Below, in pieces: positions 63,373 to 64,000 of a stretch of 64,000 nucleotides of DNA. Below the pieces are notes generated by a model. The model was not told where the DNA came from. It did not search any database and saw only the letters and a program-made list of their open reading frames with translations. The DNA is from Physcomitrium patens (Eukaryota > Streptophyta > Bryopsida > Funariales > Funariaceae), in contig NC_037259.1 in NCBI RefSeq assembly GCF_000002425.4, positions 125,340 to 189,339 on the forward strand. Reading direction: 5' to 3'. Each line of letters opens with the position of its first letter. Positions within the stretch are counted from its first letter, which is position 1. The position numbers were made by a program, and so were the translations under genes.

Positions 63373-64000
63373 ATTTGTTTCTTTTTGAGCCATATAAGAT
63401 AGTAAATATTCTAAGAAGAAGACAAATACCATCGCCTCTTATAGAAGTGGGCAATAATCAAGAATTTAAGGTGGAAGAAGCCTTAAACTTAAGGCAGCAC
63501 CAACTTAGGTTAGAATATCTTACTCATTGGTATAGATATAATATTAGAAAATACTCATGAGAGCTAGTAAAAAAACTTACAAATGAAAAAAAATTGTGAA
63601 AGCTTTTCATCAATGATATCTATCAAAATAAAGATGAAGGATAATAAATCTTTGCTATAAAAGAAACATAATTTAGAAAAGATAGCATTCTAACTTCTAT
63701 CTTTATTTGTAGTTTTTATGTAATTGTGGTATTAATAAGATAGAGAATCAACAACTAGCAGATTCAACTCAAGAGCCATTATTTGTTGACTTACTAGTTG
63801 AGACATTATAATTATCACAACCTTCAAGACAACATAATAGAGATAAAGACTTTCAAAAATGGCATATTTTTTCTTGAATAAATAACAAAATACAATGAAT
63901 TTGATATCATGACATGAAAAGAGAGTGTCAATGTTTGGTGATTTTATTAGAAGTAGAAACGACTCCTGATGGTGTTACAAATATTTTGATAAAAAAAAAA

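Larger units (their letters stand above)
38270..64000 (+). mobile_element. Family A Gypsy chromovirus A3, split by nested elements and running off the window
   Basis: 5' LTR 38270-38817; gag from about 38818 to 39326; gag resumes at 57821; zinc-knuckle and protease region about 58380-58860; reverse transcriptase, RNase H and integrase about 59160-61760; chromodomain end and downstream segment 63373-64000. The 3' LTR lies beyond the window. Element B2 (39327-57815) sits in gag and a family C repeat (61762-63372) sits after integrase. It is highly AT-shifted with many breaks, the oldest member of this nest apart from A4. Confidence 0.85.

Noticed and set aside
26845-64000. Host genes hidden among the retroelements
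   Set aside because: Every longer frame here translates to Gypsy gag, protease, reverse transcriptase, RNase H, integrase or chromodomain-region fragments, the Tc1-like transposase, or AT-rich chance frames.

Overview
The window looks like nuclear DNA of a land plant, most likely a moss (Physcomitrium-like). This rests on four points: intron-rich genes with plant-type organelle-targeted proteins; a PADRE/DUF4228 gene, a plant family; a Tctex1 dynein light chain, expected only in plants with swimming sperm; and a bacterial-type MltB lytic transglycosylase, which fits the peptidoglycan layer known around moss plastids. Species assignment is inference.

The window has two unlike parts. Positions 2,100-24,970 form a gene island of mixed base composition with six host genes: a single-exon PADRE/DUF4228 protein (+, 3329-3877); the E2 subunit of mitochondrial branched-chain 2-oxoacid dehydrogenase (+, eight exons, 5700-8215); the MltB-like lytic transglycosylase (-, nine exons, 8636-11247); ketopantoate hydroxymethyltransferase, PanB (+, six exons, 14369-16254); a Tctex1-type dynein light chain (+, three exons, 17358-18468); and an unrecognised 766-residue protein (-, two exons, 20052-22448). 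Every multi-exon model keeps frame across all its GT..AG introns. E2 and PanB both consume 3-methyl-2-oxobutanoate (2-ketoisovalerate), and plant versions of both are mitochondrial. The transglycosylase lies between them, tail to tail with E2.

Positions 25,800-64,000 (and 1-889) are very AT-rich transposon DNA with no host gene seen. It is a stack of old, broken Ty3/Gypsy chromoviruses of two families, called A and B here, plus solo LTRs of two further families, C and D, and one Tc1-like DNA transposon. Target-site duplications fix much of the nesting. A-type element A3 (38270 to beyond the window end) holds B2 (39327-57815, duplication caatt). B2 holds A2 (47062-57541, duplication gtagg) in its 3' LTR. 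A2 holds an A-type segment in the opposite orientation (49084-53493). The last two share a near-perfect inverted repeat with arms of about 2.48 kb (50618-53095 and 53530-56007) around a spacer of about 434 bp. The Tc1-like element (31663-32689) has DD34E spacing and terminal repeats of about 215 bp, unlike the DD39D mariners usual in plants.

The strongest leads are the spliced, probably plastid-linked lytic transglycosylase, the DD34E transposon, the 5.4-kb palindrome inside nested retroelements, and the neighbouring E2/PanB genes that compete for one metabolite.
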